In this document: piece after piece, positions 26,999 to 35,450 of the stretch
Layout: every line of letters starts with the position of its first letter
Numbering within the stretch: the stretch's first letter is position 1
Origin: Chitinophaga horti
GTDB lineage: Bacteria; Bacteroidota; Bacteroidia; Chitinophagales; Chitinophagaceae
Assembly (NCBI RefSeq): GCF_022867795.2
Contig: NZ_CP107006.1
Location: 2,232,001 to 2,296,000, forward strand
Length of the DNA: 64,000 bases
Direction of reading: 5' to 3'
Notes under the pieces: generated by a model
What the model was told of the DNA's origin: nothing
Database searches by the model: none
Seen by the model: the letters and a program-made list of their open reading frames with translations, nothing else
Made by a program: the position numbers and the translations under genes

Positions 26999-28501
26999 AT
27001 GTTTACCCGATTCAGAATGACCCTATGGCGTAGCCCTGGCGTTCCTCTATGGTATCTGTGTGTGTCGTTGTTTGTGTGTAGCTGTCGTTCCGGCGGTCCC
27101 ACTGTGCCTTTTACCAGTGTGCCCGACATTGTTGCTGATGAATTTAAAGCAGACACCCATGCTATTGCCGCTGCCCGCTTCCTGCTGGCAGATGCAGATC
27201 AGTATTATACGCTGCAAACGAAGTTTATGGACGATAGCGGCCATGACCGTTCCGGCGATATCCGTGCCGCCCATGATACAATGGTGTTGAAGTTAATCGA
27301 TAGTTTGCGGCTGGTGGCCGTAACAGATACACTGTTCGACACGATACAACTCTCCGCACATTACATCATCAATAATATAAAGGAAGCATACAATACCACG
27401 CCGCCGTTAGGCTTACGCGTGCCGCGTGATACATTTTTCGAGTACGTACTACCATACCGCGTGGGCGCAGAAAAGCTGGAGGAATGGCGACCGTACCTGC
27501 GTAAACGTTATACCGATTATATACGCCACATCCCAGCAGATTCTATGACGTTGTTGCACATCGTAAAGCGCATTAATGTGGAACAAACGGGGTGGATATT
27601 TATGCCCGGCGTAAAACGGCCACAGATAGCGGAAACGCAGTGCCTCTCCGACTTTTTACAGTGTAAGTTGAGCTGGAGCTGTAACGATATCACCACCTTA
27701 AAGCTGTATACCTTCCGCGCGCTCGGCATTCCTGCTGCGCTGGAAATTATACCGGTATATGGCAAGTTTAACTTCGGGCATAAAGAAGTGGCAGTATTGT
27801 TTGAGAACGGGCGCTTCTTCCCTTCTATGTCGGACACCACCTTCTTTAAATACCAGATGGCGAAGATGTACCGGGTGCGCTATTCCCATCGCCGATCGCC
27901 GGCTGAAGATATGATGGCGCTCGGCGAGCAACGGTCCGAGATACCGCCGTTCTTCTTTCATACCAATGTAGATGACATCACATCCGAACGTACGGCTGTG
28001 AGTGATGTAATCCTCACCGAAGCGTTGCCTGCGGGTAAAAAAGTGGCCTACCTGTGTGTATACAACGCAGGTAGCTGGATGCCGGTAGAATGGAGTGCTG
28101 TTGGGTCCGGGCAGCAACTGGTGTTCCCGGATATGGGACGTAAACTGGTGTACCAGGCAGGTTATGTGGACAGCGGCAGATTACGGCTAACCGGCCGTCC
28201 CTTTATGCTCGACACGGCCGGCGTTCAGCAACCATTATTGGCGGACGCGGGCCAGCAAGAAATGCAGCTGCAAAAGTATGATCGCCATGGGCAAATAGAA
28301 GCTGGCAAATTATACACGCTTTATTATTGGCAAACAGCCAAAAAGCAATGGCACGCGCACCAGACGGTAACGGCCACGGCAGCCACCATCAAAATACCCG
28401 GTGTACCAAAGAATGGCTTATACAGGCTACATCGGGACGAGGATAAACTGATGCACGAGCGAATGTTCATTTATAAAGACGGGCAGCAACTATGGTTCTA
28501 A
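26999..28501 (+). CDS. Transglutaminase-like lipoprotein (putative active form)
   Basis: A 500-residue protein with a hydrophobic N-terminus ending VCSCRSGG, which suggests a lipoprotein. The middle carries a transglutaminase-core pattern: Cys228 in WSCNDITTLKLYTFRALGIPA and His261 in FGHKEVAVLF. The C-terminal third is beta-rich. Transglutaminase-like cores cut or join amide bonds; substrate and direction are unknown here. It is first in a nine-gene operon and overlaps the next gene by 10 bp. I chose ATG 26999 over the TTG two codons upstream. The family assignment rests on motif recognition only. Confidence 0.6.
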   Translation: MFTRFRMTLWRSPGVPLWYLCVSLFVCSCRSGGPTVPFTSVPDIVADEFKADTHAIAAARFLLADADQYYTLQTKFMDDSGHDRSGDIRAAHDTMVLKLIDSLRLVAVTDTLFDTIQLSAHYIINNIKEAYNTTPPLGLRVPRDTFFEYVLPYRVGAEKLEEWRPYLRKRYTDYIRHIPADSMTLLHIVKRINVEQTGWIFMPGVKRPQIAETQCLSDFLQCKLSWSCNDITTLKLYTFRALGIPAALEIIPVYGKFNFGHKEVAVLFENGRFFPSMSDTTFFKYQMAKMYRVRYSHRRSPAEDMMALGEQRSEIPPFFFHTNVDDITSERTAVSDVILTEALPAGKKVAYLCVYNAGSWMPVEWSAVGSGQQLVFPDMGRKLVYQAGYVDSGRLRLTGRPFMLDTAGVQQPLLADAGQQEMQLQKYDRHGQIEAGKLYTLYYWQTAKKQWHAHQTVTATAATIKIPGVPKNGLYRLHRDEDKLMHERMFIYKDGQQLWF

Positions 28502-30021
28502 AACTGAGACACTTCGCAATATTATGGGCAGTCCTGCTCACTGCCTGCCACCGTTCGGCCGACACAACTATTTTTCATCTAAAAGCCCGGTTGTTGCCAC
28601 ATGCCGGGAGCAATAGGGCCGAAATAGAACGGATAATTGACTGGTACGATCAGCTGGACGAAGGCGACGAGCGGGCGGCCGCAGGTTATCTGCTTGCACG
28701 CATCCCCGGTGAATATGGATTGCAAATGCGGCTGGCAGATAGTGCCGGTAAACTTACCGCGCTGCCATCGGCCATCAGCATCGACAGTCTCGAGCAACTG
28801 CGACACGCGCCAGGCAGCAGGTTAGTGATCGATACCGTATGGGACGCCAGTACCATTACGGGCTCCTTTTTACAGTCACATATCCGGTTAGCGCTGAATG
28901 CCTGGAAGCATTACCCCTGGGCGCGCGGGTATACCTTTCAGCAATTTACCGAATACTTGTTGCCTTATCGTGTAGGTATTGGGCCTTTGATGAACGGGCA
29001 GCAATTGTTCCGGGATAAATACGGTGCATTTATAAAAGATATTCCGCGCGCGCACGACGATACGGCACAGAGTCTGTACCGTTATTTTCACACCGAAGCG
29101 AATGAGCATGAACTAACGCCGCTTCAATATGATGTGGTCACCCCGTTCAGCGATCACGTATCGGAAACGTATATACAACAACGTGAGTTGTTCCCCGACC
29201 TGGGAGAATTGCTCATCGTCGAGGCTTATAAACTGCGTGCAGCCGGCGTAGCTGCGAGTTTTGAATACTGTACCTATATGCCGCGGCGTAATGGTATGGA
29301 AGGCATCGTGGTGTTGATGGATACAGCCGGCAAGTTTATTAATCCTTACCAATGGGCATACGGCAACAACCTCGCGAAAATGTATCGCCATGCGCCCTAT
29401 GCTGATGATAGCGTTAAAAATCCTTTCCGGGAGATACAGTTGCTGGGTGTACCGGAGCATGACGTTCCGCTGGCGCTTAACCTGCCACGCGCGTTAGATG
29501 TAACAGCATCGCGCCTCTCCACCGTAGGTTTTAAGATAGCACTGGATAGTGCCGGTGCCGCATCGCAAAGGGTATTATACCTCGGCGTTTACTGCAACGG
29601 CGATTGGAAAATCGTGGACTGGTCGCCTGTAAAGCAGGACACCGTTGCCTTTCGGAATATTGGCTCCGACGGGCTTTTTCACCTGCTAAGTTATTCAAGA
29701 GGGAAAACCACGCCGGTCGGCGCACCGTTTAAAGTAGAAAACGGCGCACCTCACTATTATATCGGCGGTAAAACAGAAGATATGGTCATCAAGACTGGTG
29801 ATGCCGGAGAGCCGCTACAGGCGGGAATGAACTACGTGTTTAGCTATTGGGACCATCATACGCCCGGCTGGATAACTTATCCTTTCAGGCATACGGGAGG
29901 CGAGCGTCACACGATCCCTCATATTCCATCGGAAACGATTTACAAAGTAGAACGTGTTGGTGCCGTTACACCCGTACGCATTTACACTTACGCAAACTGG
30001 ATCGGTCAATGGTATTGGTAA
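28492..30021 (+). CDS. Transglutaminase-like lipoprotein paralogue lacking catalytic residues
   Basis: A 509-residue protein with a lipobox (LLTAC, Cys19), related to its upstream neighbour along its length: both have an EY(V/L)LPYRVG segment, a YxxRAxGxxA helix, an NLAKMYR or AKMYRVR stretch and a similar beta-rich tail. Aligning the core helices places Leu237 where the neighbour has Cys228, and Met269 where it has His261, so catalysis by this site looks lost. It may bind the same ligand or regulate the active paralogue. It overlaps the following gene by 13 bp. Confidence 0.6.
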   Translation: MVLKLRHFAILWAVLLTACHRSADTTIFHLKARLLPHAGSNRAEIERIIDWYDQLDEGDERAAAGYLLARIPGEYGLQMRLADSAGKLTALPSAISIDSLEQLRHAPGSRLVIDTVWDASTITGSFLQSHIRLALNAWKHYPWARGYTFQQFTEYLLPYRVGIGPLMNGQQLFRDKYGAFIKDIPRAHDDTAQSLYRYFHTEANEHELTPLQYDVVTPFSDHVSETYIQQRELFPDLGELLIVEAYKLRAAGVAASFEYCTYMPRRNGMEGIVVLMDTAGKFINPYQWAYGNNLAKMYRHAPYADDSVKNPFREIQLLGVPEHDVPLALNLPRALDVTASRLSTVGFKIALDSAGAASQRVLYLGVYCNGDWKIVDWSPVKQDTVAFRNIGSDGLFHLLSYSRGKTTPVGAPFKVENGAPHYYIGGKTEDMVIKTGDAGEPLQAGMNYVFSYWDHHTPGWITYPFRHTGGERHTIPHIPSETIYKVERVGAVTPVRIYTYANWIGQWYW

Positions 30022-31709
30022 AAAATAAAGTGTTAACCGGGTATGCGTTGCTGGTATTGGCACCGTTCTATTACTTCCTGTTACAGTACTATCCATTTTC
30101 GTTCAACTACGAATTGGATATTCATCTGCAGTACTTTCTGCTGCCTTACGCTACTGCAGCCTTCTGCGGATGGGTAATGCTCAAGCGGCGTAACAGGTAT
30201 TTATGGCTGATCGCGGGGGCCTTCTTAGTTTTACAATTACTGGTACTGCTTACTACGCGGTACGGATACGGCAACGAACACTTTTCCGTATGGCTATCGA
30301 TCGCCATGATGGCGGCTATTGGCATTGGTCTGGGCGAAGATGTACGTCATCTTTGGCTGATTGTGCCGGGCGGTTATGTATGGCAATTATCGCTTGGTGG
30401 TTACCAGCTGCTGAACGGGCAAAGGCTGGTCGGCAGCCTGATGAACACCGGGGTGTATGCCTGTTTCGTGACGATGCATCTGCCGCTCCTGTATTATTAC
30501 GTCAAGCGCCAACGCTGGGCGTATCCTTTACTCCTGTTGATTACGGCGGGGATTATTTGGGTAACGGCATCGCGCACTGCATGCATGATGTATGCAGTTG
30601 CAGTTGTGTTGTGGCTATCGCCCTGGATACGGCAGCTATGGGCAAGGCCCAGGGCCAGGTTCGTGTTCCTGGTACTACTTCCCTGCCTGTTGGCATTAAT
30701 CGTATCAGCTGGATGGCAAATGTTGCAGGCGAAGTTGCCATCTGCCATCGGCCGGCAGCTGTTCCTCCGCGTATCCGCAGATCACCTGGCAGATCAACCG
30801 CTGACGGGAACCGGGCTGGGACGTTTTACGCTGCACTACCCGGCATGGCAGGCAGCCTTCTTCAAAACACACCCCGATCCGGACAGCACCTACTTCCAGG
30901 TGGCGGGTGAGAGTTACATCATCTTTAACGAACTGCTGCAGCTTTATTTAGAGGTAGGCATAGTCGGTGTAGCACTAATCACGTGGTTGCTATATCGGTT
31001 TTATACACTCCGCAGCGATCATCATACGGAATGGTTACGGTCATTAAAACAACTGGTGGCGCTTATCCTGGTGGCGGGTTTAACGGCCTACCCCCTACAT
31101 ACCACACCCGTCATGCTGGTACTGTTGCTGGCATTGGCCAGCGCATGGACGGTACGATCGTCAGGCGGCGAGGTAAAATACCCGGTAGGGTACGGACTGG
31201 CAGCACTATATGCCGTGATACTGTTTTTCCATGTACGGCAGATGACGATGGTGCTGCGGTGGGACAGGCATCCTGCGGATACGCAGAACTATGCGGCTTT
31301 GGAATCAGCATTGGGGCGCGACGGTAAGTTCAGGCTCAGCTACGGACAGGCGTTGCTGGCCAACGGTCGGCCGCAGGAAGCAATTGGGCAATTGGAAACG
31401 GGCGTGCAGCAACATTTGTGCGGACATGGGCTACAGCTTTTAGCCAACTCCTATCTACAGCAAAAAGACTATCCCGCTGCGGAACGGGTATATCAATTTT
31501 GGGCAGACTTTATCCCCAACAAGTTCAGGCCAAAATATGCATTGATGCAATTGCACAAAGCAACAAACGACCAGGTGAAGTTACATGCCATTGCGCAGGT
31601 GTTAGTACAGATGCCGGTGAAGGTCAATTCCGGCGAAATACAAGTGATGTTGAGTGAGGCGCGGCAACAGCTATTATATACTTCCGGTATCCACTTAAAA
31701 AACAAATAA
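30009..31709 (+). CDS. Polytopic O-antigen-ligase-like (Wzy_C) protein with repeat tail
   Basis: A 566-residue protein. The first ~430 residues hold about 11 membrane helices and a Wzy_C-like external loop (GTGLGRFTLHYPAWQ, then FNELLQLYLEVG), as in O-antigen ligases, Wzy polymerases and PglL-type O-oligosaccharyltransferases. The last ~130 residues are helical and TPR-like (YGQALLANGRPQEAIGQLE, LANSYLQQKDYPAAERVY). No other glycan gene is nearby, so a role in modifying the secreted peptides or lipoproteins of this operon is plausible but unproven. Start ATG 30009 overlaps the previous gene, and the stop is 1 bp before the first peptide gene. Confidence 0.75.
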   Translation: MVLVKNKVLTGYALLVLAPFYYFLLQYYPFSFNYELDIHLQYFLLPYATAAFCGWVMLKRRNRYLWLIAGAFLVLQLLVLLTTRYGYGNEHFSVWLSIAMMAAIGIGLGEDVRHLWLIVPGGYVWQLSLGGYQLLNGQRLVGSLMNTGVYACFVTMHLPLLYYYVKRQRWAYPLLLLITAGIIWVTASRTACMMYAVAVVLWLSPWIRQLWARPRARFVFLVLLPCLLALIVSAGWQMLQAKLPSAIGRQLFLRVSADHLADQPLTGTGLGRFTLHYPAWQAAFFKTHPDPDSTYFQVAGESYIIFNELLQLYLEVGIVGVALITWLLYRFYTLRSDHHTEWLRSLKQLVALILVAGLTAYPLHTTPVMLVLLLALASAWTVRSSGGEVKYPVGYGLAALYAVILFFHVRQMTMVLRWDRHPADTQNYAALESALGRDGKFRLSYGQALLANGRPQEAIGQLETGVQQHLCGHGLQLLANSYLQQKDYPAAERVYQFWADFIPNKFRPKYALMQLHKATNDQVKLHAIAQVLVQMPVKVNSGEIQVMLSEARQQLLYTSGIHLKNK

Positions 31710-31710
31710 A

Positions 31711-32004
31711 ATGAAAAGATCCCTCATTGTTATGCGCATGTTTGCGTTCTCTTTTATGGCAGTAACTGCCCTTAGTGCGTTTGTAACCGTAAACGAATCT
31801 GAACCGTTGAAATGCGAAAAACGCGGCGGTACGGACAAGCCCGATATGGTACAGCAGCTGAATGAATGTACCGTGCAGCAATCTTCCGGTACGGGTATCA
31901 CGCTGTTAAAAGGTGTACAGTGTAAATGTAAAACCCCGCCCAGCGGTTATGCTGGCACGAAGGGCTGCGACAACGCCTGGGAAACAGTATGTCAACCCGA
32001 GTAA
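31711..32004 (+). CDS. Secreted six-cysteine peptide, copy 1
   Basis: A 97-residue product with a signal peptide (MKRSLIVMRMFAFSFMAVTALSA) and a ~73-residue mature part containing exactly six Cys. The spacing is C-x17-C-x17-C-x-C-x12-C-x7-C, with RGGT after Cys1 and SGYAG between Cys4 and Cys5. It shares this scaffold with the peptide encoded 46 bp downstream. I recognise no family. An even number of Cys in a small exported protein suggests three disulfides. It starts 1 bp after the ligase-like gene, so translation is probably coupled. Confidence 0.75.
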   Translation: MKRSLIVMRMFAFSFMAVTALSAFVTVNESEPLKCEKRGGTDKPDMVQQLNECTVQQSSGTGITLLKGVQCKCKTPPSGYAGTKGCDNAWETVCQPE

Positions 32005-32050
32005 CCCGTTTTTTGAAACCCAATTATAAACCCACAAACCAAAAACAGAG

Positions 32051-32368
32051 ATGAAAAGATCCCTGCTCGTACGCATGCTTGCGTTTGCATTCCTGGCCAT
32101 TACTTCCTTTAGCTCCTTCGTGGTAGAAGGCGAAAGCTGGGATGATCCCGCTCCCCCGGTTGTTGACGTACTTACCTGTCCTGGCCGTGGCGGTACCGAA
32201 ATGCCTGGCAAAATCCTTCTCATGAAAAACTGCTGGAAAGAGGTATCTGCAGGTATAGAAGGTATCAAAGTAGTAAGAGGTAAACGTTGTGTGTGCGGAT
32301 CGGCGCCTACGGGCTACCAAGGTGTGGTAGGCTGCGACCTTACCTGGCAGACATCCTGCGTTGGCTAA
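32051..32368 (+). CDS. Secreted six-cysteine peptide, copy 2
   Basis: A 105-residue paralogue of the preceding peptide. The signal peptide is nearly the same (MKRSLLVRMLAFAFLAITSFSS), then comes an acidic, Pro-rich spacer (EGESWDDPAPPVVD) and the scaffold C-x17-C-x18-C-x-C-x12-C-x7-C. Shared positions outside the Cys include GRGGT, PTGYQG, GCD and W-x-T before the last Cys. The divergence of the interior while the frame is kept argues for selection on the scaffold. A strong hairpin follows the gene. Confidence 0.75.
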   Translation: MKRSLLVRMLAFAFLAITSFSSFVVEGESWDDPAPPVVDVLTCPGRGGTEMPGKILLMKNCWKEVSAGIEGIKVVRGKRCVCGSAPTGYQGVVGCDLTWQTSCVG

Positions 32369-32403
32369 TTTCATGTCAACCAAAAGGCTTTTAGCCATTT
32401 ACA

Positions 32404-32437
32404 TGCAGACAGCTGGCCGTACGGGCGGCTGTCTGCA
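32404..32437 (+). other. Intra-operon hairpin after the peptide genes
   Basis: A perfect 10-bp stem (TGCAGACAGC with GCTGTCTGCA) encloses a GC-rich 14-base loop that can pair further. No T run follows on either strand, so it looks more like an RNA-stabilising or processing element than a factor-independent terminator. Confidence 0.6.
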
Positions 32438-32462
32438 CATCTAAAAAAGTGACGATCAGCAT

Positions 32463-33590
32463 ATGAATAAAAGATTAAAATCCATCAGCTCCCTATTGAT
32501 CGCTTCGGGTTTACTGGCCGTGGCGTGTAACCAGCAGAAAGAACAACAGCCGTTCAGCGGCCCGGTGATCAAAGTGAATCCCGTTTCCTCCACCACCATT
32601 AAGATTTCTGATGTGGCCGACAGTGTTGTTGTCGTAAAGCTTCAAACCAGCGACTCCGTCGTTTTTGCGAGGATAGATAAGCTGGAGTTAGATAGTGCTA
32701 ACTATTACATCCTCGATAAAGAAGGAATTAAAGGTATTGCCGTATTCGATCGCGAAGGTAAGTTCATCAGGCAGATAGGACAGCAAGGTGGCGGTCAGGG
32801 TAAATACGAAGTCATTACCGACTTTCAGTTGAAGCCAGGCAAGGTGGAGGTGTATGACCAGCAAACAGGAAAGCTGATCAGCTACGACCTGCAAGGCAAT
32901 TACCTCGCAGAGAAGGCGGTAGAAAAAGGTTACCTCGCCTTTGCAAGCGTGCAGGATACAACAGGCTGGGCCACCTCCTGCGGCGGCTTTTGCGGCAACC
33001 TGATGGTGGGCATCGGTGATAAAAAGACGTCCTATCTCTCCTCTCCTTTTAAAGACTACCTGTTTGGAAAAGACAAGTATTTCTACACCACGAATAATGC
33101 ACTCTACTTCACCGATGTATTTGATACGTACATCTACCAGGTTCGAGGTGGTACACCGCATCCGGCATACAAGTTAGACTTCGGAGCCGCTGCAAATATC
33201 AACTTCTCGAAGAGTGGTCCGCAAAATCAGCAGAAGGCCGCGTATGGCCCCACTATCGAAGTGATGAATGAGAAACAAATGTTGCTCACCTTCGTGTACC
33301 ATGAGCTGCAGTACTATGCATTCTACGATCGCAACAGTGGGCAAGTGCGCTGTGGCGACATGCTGAGCAACGATATCAACCGGGTGCCGCTCGGGCAAAT
33401 CGTGTATGGGCGCGACAACATGTTTGTTACAAACTATGAGGTAGACGAGCAGCGCGCAAAAGAAGGCCTTGCCTACATTCAGCAAATGCCCCCGGCAGAT
33501 ACAGCCGGCATCAGTCGGCTAAAGGCCATGTTTGAAGCTGCCAGGCCATTAGGCACTACTTACCTGGTACATACTTTTTTGAAATCGTGA
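32463..33590 (+). CDS. Six-bladed beta-propeller lipoprotein, copy 1
   Basis: A 375-residue protein with a lipobox (LLAVAC, Cys22). The mature part shows propeller-like blades, for example YYILDKEGIKGIAVFDREGKF followed by IRQIGQQGGGQGKYE, an NHL-type blade end. This is the Bacteroidota six-bladed propeller family (DUF5128-like). Such lipoproteins are often placed next to small secreted peptides or TonB-dependent receptors and presumably bind a ligand at the outer membrane. It lies 94 bp after the peptide gene, behind the hairpin, and 12 bp before the thioredoxin-like gene. Confidence 0.75.
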   Translation: MNKRLKSISSLLIASGLLAVACNQQKEQQPFSGPVIKVNPVSSTTIKISDVADSVVVVKLQTSDSVVFARIDKLELDSANYYILDKEGIKGIAVFDREGKFIRQIGQQGGGQGKYEVITDFQLKPGKVEVYDQQTGKLISYDLQGNYLAEKAVEKGYLAFASVQDTTGWATSCGGFCGNLMVGIGDKKTSYLSSPFKDYLFGKDKYFYTTNNALYFTDVFDTYIYQVRGGTPHPAYKLDFGAAANINFSKSGPQNQQKAAYGPTIEVMNEKQMLLTFVYHELQYYAFYDRNSGQVRCGDMLSNDINRVPLGQIVYGRDNMFVTNYEVDEQRAKEGLAYIQQMPPADTAGISRLKAMFEAARPLGTTYLVHTFLKS

Positions 33591-33602
33591 TAAGCCTGTC
33601 TT

Positions 33603-34238
33603 ATGAAAAAATATAAATGGATTTTACTCGGCGGCGTTAACCTGCTACTATTCGCTGGCCTTATTGCTTATGGCGCAAAGAAGCTTGCTTCCAGCGATAA
33701 AGTCAGGCAGGAGAGCGTTACCACCGTTAAATCGGCGATCGGCAACCTGGAGAATGTTACAAAGGAGATCATCCGATACAGTGATTTGCCGTTTGATACG
33801 GAACTGGCGATCACCACGAACGAAAACGTGCTCACCCGGCTCTCCCGTGTGGTGAATACTGCGGACACTACGTTCATACTACTTTACCCGGGGCACAATT
33901 GTTCCTTATGTTTCCAGGAGGACATGAATCGTGTGAAAGCGTTGGGTAAAGAGATCGGCATGAACAGGATCGTGTTGCTCACGACGGCCCTCACGCAAAA
34001 GGAGTTGTTCTTCTTTTTGAAGAACCATGACATTGCCTTTAACGGGTACGTTGTGACGGCGCGCGGCGAACATCCGTTACTCGCGAACATCGACCGGCCC
34101 GCGTTCTTTATGCTAACACCCGGGAAGCTGGTAGCCTCACTTTTCGTGCCTGACCCCGACTTTCCCGGCCTCAGCGATGCTTACCTCGACATGGTCAGGG
34201 CACGTTACTTTCATCTTAACGTGAAGCCACAGTCATGA
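33603..34238 (+). CDS. Membrane-anchored thioredoxin-fold protein with CxxC
   Basis: A 211-residue protein with an N-terminal membrane anchor (~residues 6-24, WILLGGVNLLLFAGLIAYG) and a periplasmic part. The strand FILLYPG is followed by HNCSLC, a CxxC pair at Cys100 and Cys103 in the thioredoxin position, then an alternating helix/strand pattern and a cis-Pro-like IDRPAFFML. In context it could oxidise, isomerise or reduce the six-Cys peptides. The active site CSLC differs from TlpA/ResA (CxPC), so the redox direction is open. Its last 4 bp overlap the next gene. Confidence 0.65.
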   Translation: MKKYKWILLGGVNLLLFAGLIAYGAKKLASSDKVRQESVTTVKSAIGNLENVTKEIIRYSDLPFDTELAITTNENVLTRLSRVVNTADTTFILLYPGHNCSLCFQEDMNRVKALGKEIGMNRIVLLTTALTQKELFFFLKNHDIAFNGYVVTARGEHPLLANIDRPAFFMLTPGKLVASLFVPDPDFPGLSDAYLDMVRARYFHLNVKPQS

Positions 34239-35449
34239 AGATATTGTACAACATGATAAGTGTCGGGCTACTGCTCGTATTACTGCCAGGCCCCTCGTCC
34301 GCCCAGCCGACCGAACTCCGTATAGATCCCGCCGCAGCCGTTGGGGCGAAAGCAGTACAGGTCTTCAAGCAGATTAACTACATCCCGCTTGAGACCAAGC
34401 CAGGCAGCGTGTTCGGGAAGATCGACCAGATGCGTGTTACCCGCGAATACTTCATCATTCTGGATCATACGACGAATGCGATCCTGGTGTTTAAAAAGAA
34501 TGGCGACTTTCATGCGCGCATCCTGGGTAAAACCACGCGGGAGGAGCCGCGCGAGGCGATCAGTACGATGACGGTAGACCCGGTGCGCAACGAGGTGTTG
34601 TTCACTAAAGCAACCGGTAAATACCTGCACCGTTATAACTTCGATGCGAAACGCGTGGGGGCATTACCAATAGCAACGCCGATGTATGACTTTCATAGCT
34701 TTGGCGACGGGCAGCTGGCGAAAGCGCTCTCCTACCAGGCCAAACCAGAGGTGGACAGTAACGCTTATAAGCTGCACGTAACGCAGGGCAACGCTGTGCA
34801 ACGACACTTTCCCTACAAACCTGCCGATGGCAAATGGTTGTATTATGCGCGGGAGCAAAGTATGTTCCTGCCGGGCAACCTGGATACCACGGTGCTGTTT
34901 AGCTGGATGTTCGACTACCATGTGTATGAACTTACACCAGGCACGCTGAAAATGGCTTACCGTTTCGTGTTGCCCATGGCGGCTAGTTTACCAGGCGACT
35001 TCCTTACCAGTGCATCGTATCCCGCCAGGAAATTTGATTGGTTAATACAGCACCCGGAAAAGGTGTTTTCCATCGGTTACGTACTTCGCCGCCAGCACTT
35101 GCTGTTCTTTCGCCTGCAGGACTTTAATGACGCAGACAATTCCTTCCTGTACAACCTGAGAACCGGCGGACTGGTGTGTCTGCAAAAGATAAGTCCGGAC
35201 GCATCGAACTGGTACATGCCCGTTGCCTACGACGGCGAAGGGCGGCCGGAGTTTTCGCAGACGAACTTCCTGGATATGGATGCCGACTACCTGTATACCG
35301 CGTACTCCGCCGATGCGATGTTCCGGTTTAAAGATGCGAATGCGGAACGGGAAATTGAATACCCCGGTATGCTGTATGGCCTCTTCAACTTCGGTTCGCG
35401 GAAAAACAACCCGGTAATCGTTCAACTAAAACTACAGCCAGGCCTTTAG
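34235..35449 (+). CDS. Six-bladed beta-propeller protein, copy 2 (secreted)
   Basis: A 404-residue protein with a cleavable signal peptide (ending GPSSAQ) and no lipobox Cys, unlike copy 1. Blade-like segments include FIILDHTTNAILVFKKNGDF and VRNEVLFTKATGKYLHRYN. Overall it resembles the upstream propeller, so the two are probably paralogues, one lipid-anchored and one soluble or bound to the neighbouring outer membrane protein. Its start overlaps the thioredoxin-like gene and its stop is 1 bp before the next start. Confidence 0.7.
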   Translation: MKILYNMISVGLLLVLLPGPSSAQPTELRIDPAAAVGAKAVQVFKQINYIPLETKPGSVFGKIDQMRVTREYFIILDHTTNAILVFKKNGDFHARILGKTTREEPREAISTMTVDPVRNEVLFTKATGKYLHRYNFDAKRVGALPIATPMYDFHSFGDGQLAKALSYQAKPEVDSNAYKLHVTQGNAVQRHFPYKPADGKWLYYAREQSMFLPGNLDTTVLFSWMFDYHVYELTPGTLKMAYRFVLPMAASLPGDFLTSASYPARKFDWLIQHPEKVFSIGYVLRRQHLLFFRLQDFNDADNSFLYNLRTGGLVCLQKISPDASNWYMPVAYDGEGRPEFSQTNFLDMDADYLYTAYSADAMFRFKDANAEREIEYPGMLYGLFNFGSRKNNPVIVQLKLQPGL

Positions 35450-35450
35450 C

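Noticed and set aside
31711..32368. EGF-like reading of the Cys-x-Cys...Gly-Tyr...Cys part of the secreted peptides
   Set aside because: The spacing after Cys-x-Cys does not fit the EGF pattern (too many residues before Gly-Tyr and before the next Cys).
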